A stretch of 64,000 bases of DNA from Craspedostauros australis (Eukaryota > Bacillariophyta > Bacillariophyceae > Mastogloiales > Achnanthaceae), in contig JAMXDE010000007.1 in the NCBI GenBank assembly GCA_026770025.1, positions 2,170,001-2,234,000 on the forward strand. The letters are read 5' to 3'. Position 1 is the stretch's first letter, and the number at the start of each line of letters is the position of its first letter. Below are positions 40,308-52,119 of this stretch, in pieces. Both the position numbers and the translations under genes were made by a program. Below the pieces are notes generated by a model. The model ran no database searches, was not told the origin of the DNA, and saw nothing but the letters and a program-made list of their open reading frames with translations.

Positions 40308-43300
40308 TCAACCATCGTTCGTGCCATGCTTGAGCTTCTCGGCCTCCGCAGCGTGCATGTTGAACACCTGCTCCAGCGACGTTTGGCTCACTCCGTACTC
40401 GGCAACCTTCAGCCTGTCCTTGTTGTCTTCGATGCTTTGGAAGACATTTGAGATCCTCACGCCCTCCGAGCTCACCTCGTACCGGGCCTTCGTGTCCTGA
40501 CGCTCGCGCATGACGGAAGCGGCGAACGAAGATGCGATGAAGTCATGCATCTCTCGCATCCGGAGCTCGGTCGTGACGAACAGCGCAACTTCGTGAATCT
40601 CAATGCCGATCTGCGAGGATGCGGCCTTGTGGACTGCGTACCCGTTGGGATTGGTACCATCGATGATGGATACAAGATACTCATCGCCGCTGGCTGCGCG
40701 CAATGCTTCTTGCATCTGCTCCAGCGACAGATACATCTCCTGCATTGCATCGCCTTCGTCCGCCACGAGCTCAGCTGCTTCTGCTTCAGGGTTGGCATCA
40801 GTTCCGCCAACGACGGCATCATCATCGTTGCTGAGATCGGATGTCGTTTCTGCACCGCGATCCTCGTGCGGCTTGGCATCTCCTGAAAGTTGCACGCCAC
40901 AGCTCTGCTCAATTGCGCGCAGGTGGGCGAGGTAGTCGGTATCATACTTCTCCGTGCTCTTGATCTTCATCTCCACTTGGTAGCCTTGGCCGAACTTGTC
41001 CTTCAGGTGCTGCGCAGAACCGAGGCATCGAATCTTGCCACCGGCCATGATGGCGATGCGTGGACACAACGCCTCGGCTTCCTCCATGCTGTGCGTGGTG
41101 AGGATGACGCTGGTGCGATCCTGCGGTGCGACGCTCCTGTCATTGACCATGTCAGACACCATCTGCCAAATCTCTCGCCGGGCAACAGGATCTGCGCCAT
41201 GAAAACACCGACACAGCAAGCAGGAATATAAGCATAGTGCAGCACAGTACAATACGTTACAGTATGGTATCGAGCAGAGCAGAGTGGTACGAAATGTATG
41301 CATGTCAGAGCAGAGCAGAGTGAAGTTTGTGTACAAGGATTACGTTCCACAGCGATTTGAAAAGAAACGCAGCGACAATGTGAGCGACAATGGGCGGCGC
41401 AGATCGAAGATGTTGCGCAGCAGCAAAGAGGGAGCACCACTGGCGAGAGCAAACACAGAGCAACGAAGACGCATCATTTACCAGCACGAACCAGCATGTG
41501 CAGCACACCTTCCAAATTCCAACTTACCAACGCCGGTCGAGCACTCGTCCAGGAAAACGATCTGCGGCTGCCCAATCGTGGCGCACGCCAACGAAAGCCG
41601 GCGTTTCATGCCGCCACTGTACCCCATGCTGATGCGGTTGCTGTCAAACTCGCTGAGACCAACTTCTGCCAGCTTTGCGGCGGAGGCTTCTCGCACCAAC
41701 TTCGTTGGTATGCCCTTGATGCTGGCGTACAGCTCGACATGCTCCTTCCCAGTCATGTTGGTAAAGTGAGCATCGAACTGCGGGCAGTACCCCACCCGTC
41801 GGCGTGTCTTTTCTGGCTCCCGCGACACGCTGAATCCAGCCAATGTGGCGTCACCGCTGCTGGGTGGGAATTCGGCCGTGAGCATCCCCATGGTCGTTGT
41901 CTTGCCAGCACCGTTGATCCCGAGCAGTGAGAAGCATTGGCCTGGAGGAATGCCCAACGAGATGTTGTTCACGGCAACCTTCCCGTTCCCGTACACCTTG
42001 GAGAGCCGGTCGATCACAATCATGTCACTGTTGGCGTCGCCCGATCGTATTCTCTCCTGTTCCGCAATGACATCGCTGTCGTCGGGGATGCTGGCACGCA
42101 GCTCGCTGTGCTGGCGAATAGGACACAACAGTGGCCTGAGAAGGACAATGTCCAGGAACTTTTGGAACATGATCACGGCATCAGGGTTCGCGGACCATTC
42201 GTCGATCTTCATGGCGATGAAGAGGTAAACGACGGACTCCCAGGCCAAGAAAAGGACTTCGAACAGGAGGATCCTACCGTCCCAAACCGTGATGTCTTCC
42301 CCCTCCAAGATCTCGATAATGTCAACGTTCATCGCAGAGAACAGGCCCTTGCTCAGATTGAAGGGTGGGAACAGACGCAAGGTCCATTCCACAGCAACCG
42401 CGGCTGTCACCAGGTTCTCGTCAGGGTTAGCTGCGATGTTTGCGCAGGATGCCGCACAGATATGATTTGGTGCGTATGGTACATACGAGTACAAGTATTA
42501 GAATTTGTACAACAACGCATCATGCAGTTCGATTCCACACCGTGACGACAGCGGAAGGTTGTAGCGAGCGCCAAGGAAAGAATGAGGGTGAGTTTGAGGT
42601 TGAGGGAGAAAGGGGGAAGAACTGTTACTCAACTCGCTTCCGACCGCCCAAGCTTCCAAGTCTGTATTGAGCATACGACTATACTGCAGGATACCCCAAC
42701 GCGGCGTGAAACTTACAGATGTCTTCGCCGATCAATCGCATGATGAAAGTTGCCAGGGTTCCGCCTAGGCCCACAAGGAATCCCGAGATGATCAGGACCA
42801 GGTTGCAAAGGCTGGGAGATGAGAACAGGAACGAAACGATGTACGCGAATGATGCGACTGCTGGTCCATACAGCACCAGCAGTGAGATGACGCCGCCAAC
42901 AACCCCACGGTTTGTCGTCGTGAAGACCTGAGCGTCAAAGACGTACAGCAGGATCACCGTGAGCCATAGCGGGAACTGGTAGTTGGCAACATCCCACAAC
43001 CATGTCGATATCCAGTACGCCGGCGGTTTGACGCCTGCCACTGTTTGCAGGTGCTTTGCTTTCGATTCTCTCTCAGCGACCACAAAGGTGGCGTAGGATC
43101 CGGCGATGAATGGAAAGCTCAGCGTGACGAGGAACCAGAGCACAAAGGAATTGTTTGCGGCCACAAAGTTCTCCTCGATCAGCGTTCTCGGGAGAGGATG
43201 GATGGTCGTGCGGATCTTGAAGCTGTCATCATCAAGCGCTTCCCGAACGATGGCCTCATCGGCGAGAGATTGGTAGAGCGGTGCCACATGCAGCGCCGTG

Positions 43301-44674
43301 AAGTTGTAACGGATCGTGTAACCAATACCACCGTAGTTGAGACAGTCGGGGAAGTTCACGTAGTCCTGCCCTGTGCTTTGTGCGATGCAGGCCACGGGAG
43401 CTCCAAGGGCGTACGGAATGTCCAACCCGCTGAAGTTGAAGACGCTGTCCTGGTCGTGCGTGAAGTAGATGGCACCATACTGCGAGGCGGAGTAGTTGGC
43501 GGCCGACACGAAGAGCTCGCTGGAGACTTCGTCGGTGCCGGAAACATTCTGCGAAACACCAAACGAGCCGGACTGGTTGATCCTGTTCACCACGCTCATC
43601 GATCTGGAGATAGTGCACGACGGATTGTCCGGCAGGAGCGCGGTCACGCCACAGAACGAGTACAGCTCTCCTGTTTCGTTGAGCTGGACGACAGGAACCG
43701 GATCGGCACACCGCGTGTTCTGACACGAGTATTCCGTATCAGGCGAGTTGAAGGGAATGGGGTTGCGTCGGTCCATCGGTTCTCCTCCATTGTAATCCTC
43801 CAGCGTCAGCTCCAATGCCACCAGCTCTGGGGTGATGATCACGTACTTGTTCAAGATCAAGCCGATCAGGACAAACAGCGTTGGTAGGATGGTGGTGCAC
43901 ATCCATGCCTTCTTGTCGCGTTTGAAGTTCAGAGCTCTCTTCTGGATCAGAGCAGAGACGTGGGTGCCGAATAAGCCCTTCTGGCCAAAGTCGATGCGCG
44001 ATCGAACCGATTGGTTCAGCTCGTTGCGATCGCGGCTACTCTCAGCATCCTCCCGTCCTTCCGCATTGTCAATGTTTTCACCGCTTGCATCACCCGCGCC
44101 ACCGTCATCACTCGCAGGAGAAGTCGTTCCATTCTCGCTATGGTTGCCATCGGCGTTGGCGCGAGCCGCAACGTTAGCATGCCGCTCCGTATCGCCGCCC
44201 ATCCCGCTTTGCAGATCTGCATCCACGTCACGTCGTGAAGTCAATGCTGGGAGATCAGGATTCGCTTGATCGGCCTTTTCACCTCTTGCGACCAGGAGGA
44301 AGACTTCGTCCAAGGTTGTGATACCAACGCCGTATGTGACGATGCTCCCGTTGTCAACGCTCTCATCTAGACCATCGAAAATGTCGCGGAATGTGGAAGC
44401 GGCGCCAATTGGGAGCTGGAAGCTCATTTCTGTGCCCACATTGCTCAGTAACGTGGCCTGTGGAACAGCTTGCTTCACAATCGTCGTGAGGCCTTCATCG
44501 ATGGCTTCGTTTTTGCTTTCCATCACATCGATCGGCTTCTTCTCGATGGTCAGTTGATATCCAACGCCGTAGGTCTTCTTTAGGAAAAGCGAACTTCCGA
44601 TGCAACGCAGCTGCCCTTCTGCCATGATCGCAATTCTGTCTCCGAGGATGTCAGCCTCGTCCTATCAATTGGAA

Positions 44675-44728
<54 letters not shown>

Positions 44729-47700
44729 TCAAGTACGTTCATGGCGCATGGACGGTTGGCGAGCGACATGCATGCAGATGAACGGATGGAAGGGGCCAAT
44801 CCATCATACACGCGCGCATATCCGTACGCGTATGGTAGAGTAATGTGTCCGTATCGACAATAGAATATATGAGCGACGTACATGATGAGATGAAATGAGA
44901 TGGCATGAATTGATGCAGAGCCTTTCGAGCAGCGTGCACTTGGGCAGGAGAAACAATGCGTCAATATGACAGCACATTAACGTGCGAAAGTAAAGTAAAG
45001 TAAAGTAAAGCAAAGCACAGTTACATTGCCTGGGCAAGCACTGAAGCTCATGCGCGGACAGCACGTACCATGAAGTGAGTCGTGAGGATGATGCATCGGT
45101 CACGACGGTACTGGCGGATAACATCCCACGTAAAGCGCCTTGAGAATGGATCCTGGAGCGTCACCGAAAGATTCCCCGATCATCAGCGAATTGAGGACAC
45201 CAAAGCAGAGCAAGACGAGACAAGGCGAATCGAAATATGGAAAAGGAGCATGGGGAGATGGCGTGTGAGATGTTCAAGTCGTTGTTGGTTCGTGGTGATG
45301 ACATCGGATGCGCCATTCTTGGCTATTCTTTTGGTCCTGATCAATAGTTTCGGCCGACCAACCTCCTGTCACAACAAGCATGGTACGAGTAAACATGTGT
45401 GCGCCAGCACCCACTTGCACAATTGCATAATCCATCCATCATCACTCACCATTCCGGACGTCGGTTCGTCCAATAGCACTGTTTTGCTGTCACCGCAAAA
45501 TGCAATTGCAACAGACAGCTTCCTCTTCATGCCTCCGCTCAGATTCTTCGAGTACGTGTCCCGCTTTTCATGCAATGCCACGTCTTGGATGCTCCGGTCG
45601 ATCTGCTCTTCGACCTCTTGGCGTGGCAGCTTTGCGTACATTCCTTTGACTCTGGCGAAGAAGCGGATGTGCTCCCTCACCGTGAGTAGCGGGAATAGGC
45701 AATCATGCTGCAAGCAGATACCGATCTCCTGCCGGATGGAGGGCATGTCAGTGCGGATATCTTTGCCACCGACAGTCGCGTATCCTTCCGTGGGCGCGAT
45801 CATGCCCGTCAGCATGCTGATCGTCGTTGTTTTGCCAGCACCGTTGTGTCCTGTGGTGGTCAGGTCGAAGCAGAGTGCAAAGAAGAGTGCGCGCGTGAGA
45901 ATATTGCCGCCTTGGTCATTCAATCAGTAACGAAGGAGCAATCGTGGGCCTTGGATTCAAATGAGACACCAAAACACGCATTAAACCAGGCGCTGATTCC
46001 GCCAGAACACCACCGCTATCATGTCACCAAACGAACGTGATAGTGCCGGCCACGTCCGCCCCCGCTGGCCAAGCGTCCCACACTTACCAAGCAACGCCGT
46101 GATCTGATCCCTGTACAGCGACATGCACAGACCATCCACGGCGGTCTTTTCCCCGAACGTCTTGCGCAGACCACAAATCTCAATGCTCTTGTTCTGCTTC
46201 GCCTGCAGCTTGAACGCGCGGGACACTTGTTCGGCCGGGATCGCGCCGCCACGCATCATATCGCCCGAGCTGCGATCGGTCTCGTCGCCAAAGGCACGCG
46301 AGTCATGATTGTCTTCGGCATTCTGTTGTGGCCGTCGCCTGCCGCTGCCTGGGAACCAATACTTAATTGTGAATGGAAAGTACCACGGCAGCGGTTGACC
46401 AAGGTCCATGGCAATCACTCGATTCAGGTACCAGGTGACGATCCCCCAGAAGATGCAGTCAAAAACCAGACTCTGGATGGTGTTGTTGAAGGTGTACCCG
46501 GACGCATTGTCCGTGTCGCCCACGCTGCTGGCCTGCAAACCGATGCCGGCATCCTCCAGCCGACCGATCTCCTGAATGCCGTAGGAGAATACCGCCACCG
46601 GATGCAACGATATGAGACTGATCGTGCCTATGCTGCCCCGATCGAAGGCCGCTATCTGAGTGAGGAAGTAGCCGGAGAAGAAGATCAGGAGTCCCACCAA
46701 GGCTGCCTTGGTGGACTTGTAGAAGAAGGTTGCGATGGTCATGCAAAAGGTGGTGATGGCGGTGAAGGTGAATATCCAGTACACCATGATGTACTGGAAC
46801 GAAGAGTTTTCGTAGAGCGCGCTGAAGGTGATGGCCGTGGCGACGGCCGTGAAGAGATGGAAGATCCAGAAGGTGAGGAACCACGACCATCCGATGTCCG
46901 ATTCCGTGACGCTCATCATCTTCATGAGCTCCTTTTGCCGCAGCTCTTTCTCCAACACGATGTATCGCACCATGGATGCGACAGGATACAGAAGGCCCAG
47001 CGTAATGAGTAGACTTGCGTAGTCTACCATCGTTCATTGTTCATTATTCATCGTTCAAGGTGCGATTGGTGTCAATGCCGATCGTATTCCAAAAGTAGAT
47101 CGTGTTCGGAAAGAGGGACCAGGTTAGATGGGACGGTGGTGGACGAAGTAGAGGAGAGTAGTATGGTACAATGCATCGCATCGGCAGCATAGCACGGCAT
47201 GAAACAATGCGTTGCGATACAGCAACGCACATTGTGGTATGCATCTGATCCACGCAAACGCCGACGCACGTACCTCCGATCGCGCCGTAGAAACCATTCG
47301 CTTCGTATTCGAAGGACGGGAAGGGTGCGTATTGGACGCCGTGTTCCGAGACGTAGTAGCCTTGATCCTTGGCACCCTCCCGCACCATGATCCAATCCCC
47401 GACCAACCGCTGCAAGACGAGGGCGCCGTTGTACATGTACTGGTTGGTGCAGCTGGAGGCATTGAGGCCAATGTCGGGTGTGCCACGCTCCAACTGACAG
47501 GAGCTGGAATCGTCCCGCGCGTAGCGTTCGAATTTGCTGTACGTGGGCGGGGTGGTGAGGGATGTGGGGCGGCCGTCCTCTTCGGGTGCGTTAAAGCCCG
47601 TGGAGTTGACGCGGATGCGGTAATTGTAGTTGGAGGACGGGTCGGAGTTGCCATCGAAGATGATGCCGAGGGCGATCTTTGGAATGTCGTTACTCTTGTA

Positions 47701-48623
47701 GTTTTTGTTCTTGATGTATCGCTCCATGTCCTTGTCGCTGTCGAACTGTTGCACGAAGTCAAAATCAAACGGCAGTGTGTTGTCCGGGTCCGTGTTGTTG
47801 AGCTGAGGATACCGTGAGTAGACGTAGCTGACGAAGTCATCCGCCTGCTGTCTTCCCACAACATCGTCCGCGGTGCGAGGTGCAACACCCAAGGCCCAGT
47901 ACTCGCACAATTCGGAAGCATTCTGACCCAACTCGTCGCACAAACGGCTGTCGCACTTAAGGAAGGGGACCTGCCAATTCAATCCGTTGTTGTTCATGCC
48001 GCTGATTCTGAAGCTGGAGCCGAAGTAGCTATCGAGGAATTCCTGCGGCACGTAGTCCTTGACGAAGTCCGGCAGCTCGCCCACGATCGCCTCCACATCT
48101 TCAATGGTTTGGCCCTTGATGCAGACGCGCTTGGCTTGCAGCGCCTTGACGTAGTCTCCGAAGGAGTACGGCATGACGGTGAAAGAAGGGTAGCTGGCAG
48201 CGATGGTCCGGGCCGAGAAGTTCTCATTGTCCACGAGCGACGCCTTGATGGCCACCAGAATCGCGACGAATCCGACCGGCAGAGCAAACTCCAGGAACTG
48301 TGGAAGCGAAGTGCATAGCCGTCGTTGCGCGCATGGGAAAATAGAGCAGAGTGTGGCAGAGGATGGTAGAGCATGTGAGCAAGGGAAAAATGGAGTGTGG
48401 CATGGAGGAGTACGAGGATGGCACAGCATTCATTTGCAGCAGCAACAACAACAACAGCAGCAGGAGCCTGGAAGCACCAATGATGAAGAGCAAAAGTGCG
48501 ACCGCGGAAACGAGCAAGCAAGACTACGACACTGGGAGCTTCACGTACCGTGCCAACAAGGTTCCGCCTGCGGTAGATGAGGTTGCGGCGCATCAAGGCG
48601 CCGAATGCGCGAGATCCCAGCAT
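40308..48623 (-). CDS. ABCA-type full ABC transporter, 8 exons, 2083 residues
   Basis: Exons (minus strand): 48549-48623, 47274-48297, 46088-47023, 45450-45850, 45069-45152, 42717-44661, 41528-42430, 40308-41191. All seven introns are GT-AG and every phase fits, giving 2083 residues. The order is TMD1-NBD1-TMD2-NBD2. A basic N-terminal helix (MLGSRAFGALMRRNLIYRRR) leads to TM1, then a large extracellular loop and five more TM helices. NBD1 has Walker A GHNGAGKTT (~679), signature LSGGMKRKL (~782) and Walker B TVLLDEP (~801). A long acidic linker follows, then TM7, a second Cys-containing extracellular loop and TM8-12. NBD2 has GINGAGKTT (~1659), YSGGMKRRL (~1759) and IVFLDE (~1779). The Pro usually following the catalytic Glu is Cys in NBD2 (LDECSTG). 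ABCA proteins mostly move lipids or sterols across membranes at ATP cost; the substrate here is unknown. Confidence 0.9.
44678..44724 (-). repeat. (CT)n tract at an intron 3' end
   Basis: About 23 dinucleotide units, read as CT on the transcript. They lie 15-62 bases upstream of the splice acceptor at 44662-44663 of the ABC transporter gene, so they are in the position of a polypyrimidine tract. Confidence 0.85.
44987..45014. repeat. 5-bp tandem repeat in an intron
   Basis: About five copies of GTAAA/AGTAA inside the same intron (44662-45068) of the ABC transporter gene. Confidence 0.7.
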
Positions 48624-49293
48624 GGTCGTCGTCGATCGCCTCTGGTCACGTGGATGGCGCGATGTTGCTCTGTTGCGGCTGGATGTGTTTGGGAAGATCC
48701 GCGCTTCACCCGTTTTTCTGTTCGTTCTCGTGTTCTTCTGCACCTTCGTTTCACGAGGAGGATGTGGACGCAATTTGTGGCAACGCCAAGCCTCTCTATT
48801 CGTTGGAAATCGAGAGGGGGCGGCTGTCTTTGGGTTTGGTCGTGGCGGAGGTGGTTGATTGTTGCGTCATCTTGTGGGGGCTTTGGACACGAAGGGGCGC
48901 CTTTGGGATGATGTGTTGTGCCCAGTCCTTTGTGCCTTTCGCTGTGGAATTCAAATGAACATCGTTGACATTTCGCACGAATGAACGGTTCCACGTTTTG
49001 GTTACGCGCCAACCACAATCCGCCAACAGCGTGTCCTGGGTGCGGCGGACGGTGGCGAGGGCGCCGACCCAGACTTGCCACCGGCCGACACTCGCATCGC
49101 ACTGCATGCTCCACGCCCGTTCGGATAGATTGCATACTATTACTATACTAGTATGAGCATATTATAGAATATTGATTTGTATCTATCTACTCGTATGAAC
49201 ATGGGATGTGAGCTGCGACTGGCAGGAACTCAAGGTTGTAGATATGCCGCAACAGTTGACATAGTTTCTGGTGCATGCGACGACGTCGATCTC
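48624..49293. other. spacer between ABC transporter and PH-like gene
   Basis: Holds the 5' leader of the transporter gene (minus strand, A/C-rich from 48624 upward) and the 3' end of the PH-like gene. The 49130-49190 part is rich in TATA/GTAT words. No further gene is seen. Confidence 0.5.
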
Positions 49294-50862
49294 CTACATC
49301 ACATCCGCCATTGCCACTCCCGAATTCAGCATGCCGATTCCCGTTGGAGACAATGAGGCTGGTTGGTTGCTTGCCTTCTTCGGTTGTTTCTTCGTCTTTC
49401 TCGTCGCAACTTGCTGGGCGAATTTCACCGAGGATCTTTTGTACATCAAGTGCTCGTGGCCAAGTTCCTGTCATCATGGAATGGAGGGAGGGTGCAAACG
49501 TATTATGTCATCGAAAAGAAGGCATGGGTGCGTGTGTGGCGGTATGTGAGAAATTGGACGACGGTGAATGCGCACTCATAGAACAACTCGATGATGGAGT
49601 GTGGCAAAGCAAGTGTTTTCACCACTTTCCATCTTGCTTCAGCCATATTGGATGCGACTCCAGCGGCTGCTTCTGCCCGTTCAACCATTCAGAAATGCAG
49701 TCGCATGGATCGATCGCACACCGCTTCGTCCTGCCCACAAGCGCTGCGAAAGTTTCTTGCCAGGAACACACTCACCTTTCGGATCTCTTCGGCTTCCCCG
49801 GCCGCCGCCTGGACCTCGACCGTGGCGATGAAGTCCGACGCGATCTCCTGATTTGGCAACCCGACAGTGTACTCGGCATCCCCGAGGCTGCTCTCCAGCT
49901 TCACCATGACGTAGCGGCCGCTCTTATTCTTGTTGCCCTTCGCCATCTCTCCCGACACGGCGATGTGCTTCGAGGTTTGCACGGGCGTGAGCTGCGCCAA
50001 ACTGAGCGCGTACGTGGGGGATGGATCGTCCTCGTCTTCGTACACGAAGCAGAATGGGCCCTTGATGACGATGCGCTGCTCGCGTGTGCTGTTCTTCTTG
50101 TTCTTTCGCAAAGCGCCGCTGCCGCCGCCGAGGAAGGAAAAGAAGGAGAAGAAACCCATGGGCTCTTCCCCATTGCGGTAGATGATGGCATTCGATTCAA
50201 AGTCCAGCCCCGTGGTGCCCTTCAGAGTCTCAAGGTCTGCGCCATCCTCTCCTCCGGCTCTGCGCAATTGTGGCAATCATGTAATAATATCATCGTAGGG
50301 AAGTATCGGTGCAGAGTAGTGCCATTTCGACATCGTTTGCCACAGCGAGAAGAAAATGCGAATGAGAATCGGTGAGTTGCGTTCGCTTCACGACAACATG
50401 ATGAGACAGGTGCCCTCCACATGCAATCCTTTGTGATCGATGCGAGCAAGTTCTGGTTGACGAAGAACTCTCTCCCTGTCTGTCTTTATGTATTTGACAA
50501 CGAGATGGAAGACGACCTCCACCTTCATCAGCCCACCCACATTGCCTCTCCTCCTGTCAACCAGTCACTGATTGTATCCACCAGTTGACGCAGCCCATCA
50601 CTCACCGACGAAAGATTTCTCCCATGCGGCCGAAGAAGCTGCCTCGGCTGCTCCTTCGTCTGCGCTGCTCCTGCATCTGCTGCGCCTTCACGGCCTGTTC
50701 CTCCGTGGTGCTGTCCTCTTGCTGCTCGTTGCCATCCTTCGCTTCCGCCGCGAAACTGACGGACATCGGCTCACTGCTCGAGTCGTTCACCTGGGCTGGA
50801 GTTTCGGTTGCGGCAGCTTCCGCAGCGACGGCGTCGCTTGGCTGTTCTTCTGTGGATGACAT
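49294..50862 (-). CDS. PH-like domain protein, 3 exons, 304 residues
   Basis: Exons (minus strand): 50606-50862, 49776-50259, 49294-49467. Both introns are GT-AG and phases fit. The N-terminus (residues 1-85) is acidic and Glu/Ala-rich, then basic (QRRRRSSRG) with a Phe-Phe-Gly-Arg-Met motif. Residues about 100-245 alternate beta-strand-like segments: RIVIKGPFCFVYEDED, YALSLAQLTPV, HIAVSG, RYVMVKLE and AEYTVGLP. They end in the helix NQEIASDFIATVEVQAA, which is the strand-strand-helix order of a pleckstrin-homology or related lipid/protein-binding fold. The tail is Lys-rich (TRKTKKQPKKA) and could favour acidic membranes. PH folds bind phosphoinositides or proteins at membranes; the ligand here is unknown and the family assignment is by shape only. 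The A/C-rich sequence upstream supports the start. It lies 670 bp upstream of the ABC transporter gene on the same strand. Confidence 0.7.
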
Positions 50863-52119
50863 GGTGTGAAGATGATGGTGGTATTGTACGATCTAATGGT
50901 GGCGCTTGGCTGGTTGTTGATGTTGTGGTGATGGTGTCTATGCACGTTGATTGGATTTATGAGAAGGCAAGGTGACTTGTGTTTGAGGTGGCAGTGGCAG
51001 TGGCAGTGGCAGTGGCAGTGGTGGTGGTGGTGTGTCGTGGGGAATGTTTTGAGTGGAACTGGCGAAAGACACCATCCACAAGACACCAGTCACTTCTTTG
51101 TGCAAGATTTGGCGAAGTTCAATGTTCATGCCAAGATACTGCTTTTATAGTACTATATCTTGATGCCAACAACGCCAATCGCGCAATGCGACTGGTTGGC
51201 AACGCTGAATACCTCCATCCAGTTTCTGACTTGCCGATACTGTTGGTCGTGGACACGTCACGATCGAAGAAAGGCGTTGTGTCTCTGTGCGTTCCACTTC
51301 AGTCGTGCTATGATCGCAGTCGTGCTCATTGCAACTGCAAAAAGAAAGCACTGCATGCAACATCAGTAATCATCACCGGTTTTGATTGGTCCAATCGGGT
51401 ATTCGTGGTGGAACTAGGTGGAACAACATGACGGACACATGTCCAGGCCATATATTTAACGAATTTATCTTTCTGCGTGTTGTTTCGGCGGTTCGCATTT
51501 GATGTTTTGCGCGAATTGTGTTCCAGCAATTGAAGGCAACTCGTGCGTCTGGAAGCTCGGAGGGAAAACGCGTGAGTCCGTTCTCTCGATTGTGACTTTC
51601 TTGTCACTGCCTGAGAAGCAATAACGACATGGCAACGACACAGACAAGGCGAATTATACCCTTGCAAAACTGCACGAAGGATCACAAAGAATCGTTTTGG
51701 TCTTCGCGGTGGCGGAGGTTCACAGCACCAACACCACCAACAACAGCAACGCAAACAACAACACAAGCAACAACAACAACACAAAGAACAACACCAACAG
51801 AAAGAAAACAGGAGCAGTCGTCTTGACGCAAACCAGAGAGCGGATCATTGTCCATCTTCGACACGCTACCGCACTTGTCACATCCAGGAGCGACAGACGC
51901 ATCCAGAAACGAAGATCACACAACAGCATCGAGTTGAAGAGAGACGAAGGCGCTCGCGGGCTACCAACGAACCAAGTAAACAGTCTCAGGGGTGACTTCC
52001 AGCAGACAGCGCCAACTGAACAGATCAAACACAGAGGACGCCTGCTGATTCCAACTCGTCACGAAGATCCTGTCAGCTCCTTCTCCTCCTGCGACTGCAG
52101 CAACAATAGTCCTGCAAAG
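50863..52119. other. divergent promoter region
   Basis: Separates the PH-like gene (minus) from the Sec14-like gene (plus). It contains A/C-rich leaders at both ends (the minus-strand leader near 50863-51050, the plus-strand leader near 51710-51810) and a hexamer repeat. The plus-strand frame is open as far upstream as 51697, but that part is mostly CAA-type leader sequence, so the ATG at 52120 was preferred. Confidence 0.5.
50988..51040. repeat. (GGCAGT)n then (GGT)n repeat
   Basis: About seven GGCAGT units run into GGT repeats, in the presumed leader or promoter of the PH-like gene. Confidence 0.8.
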
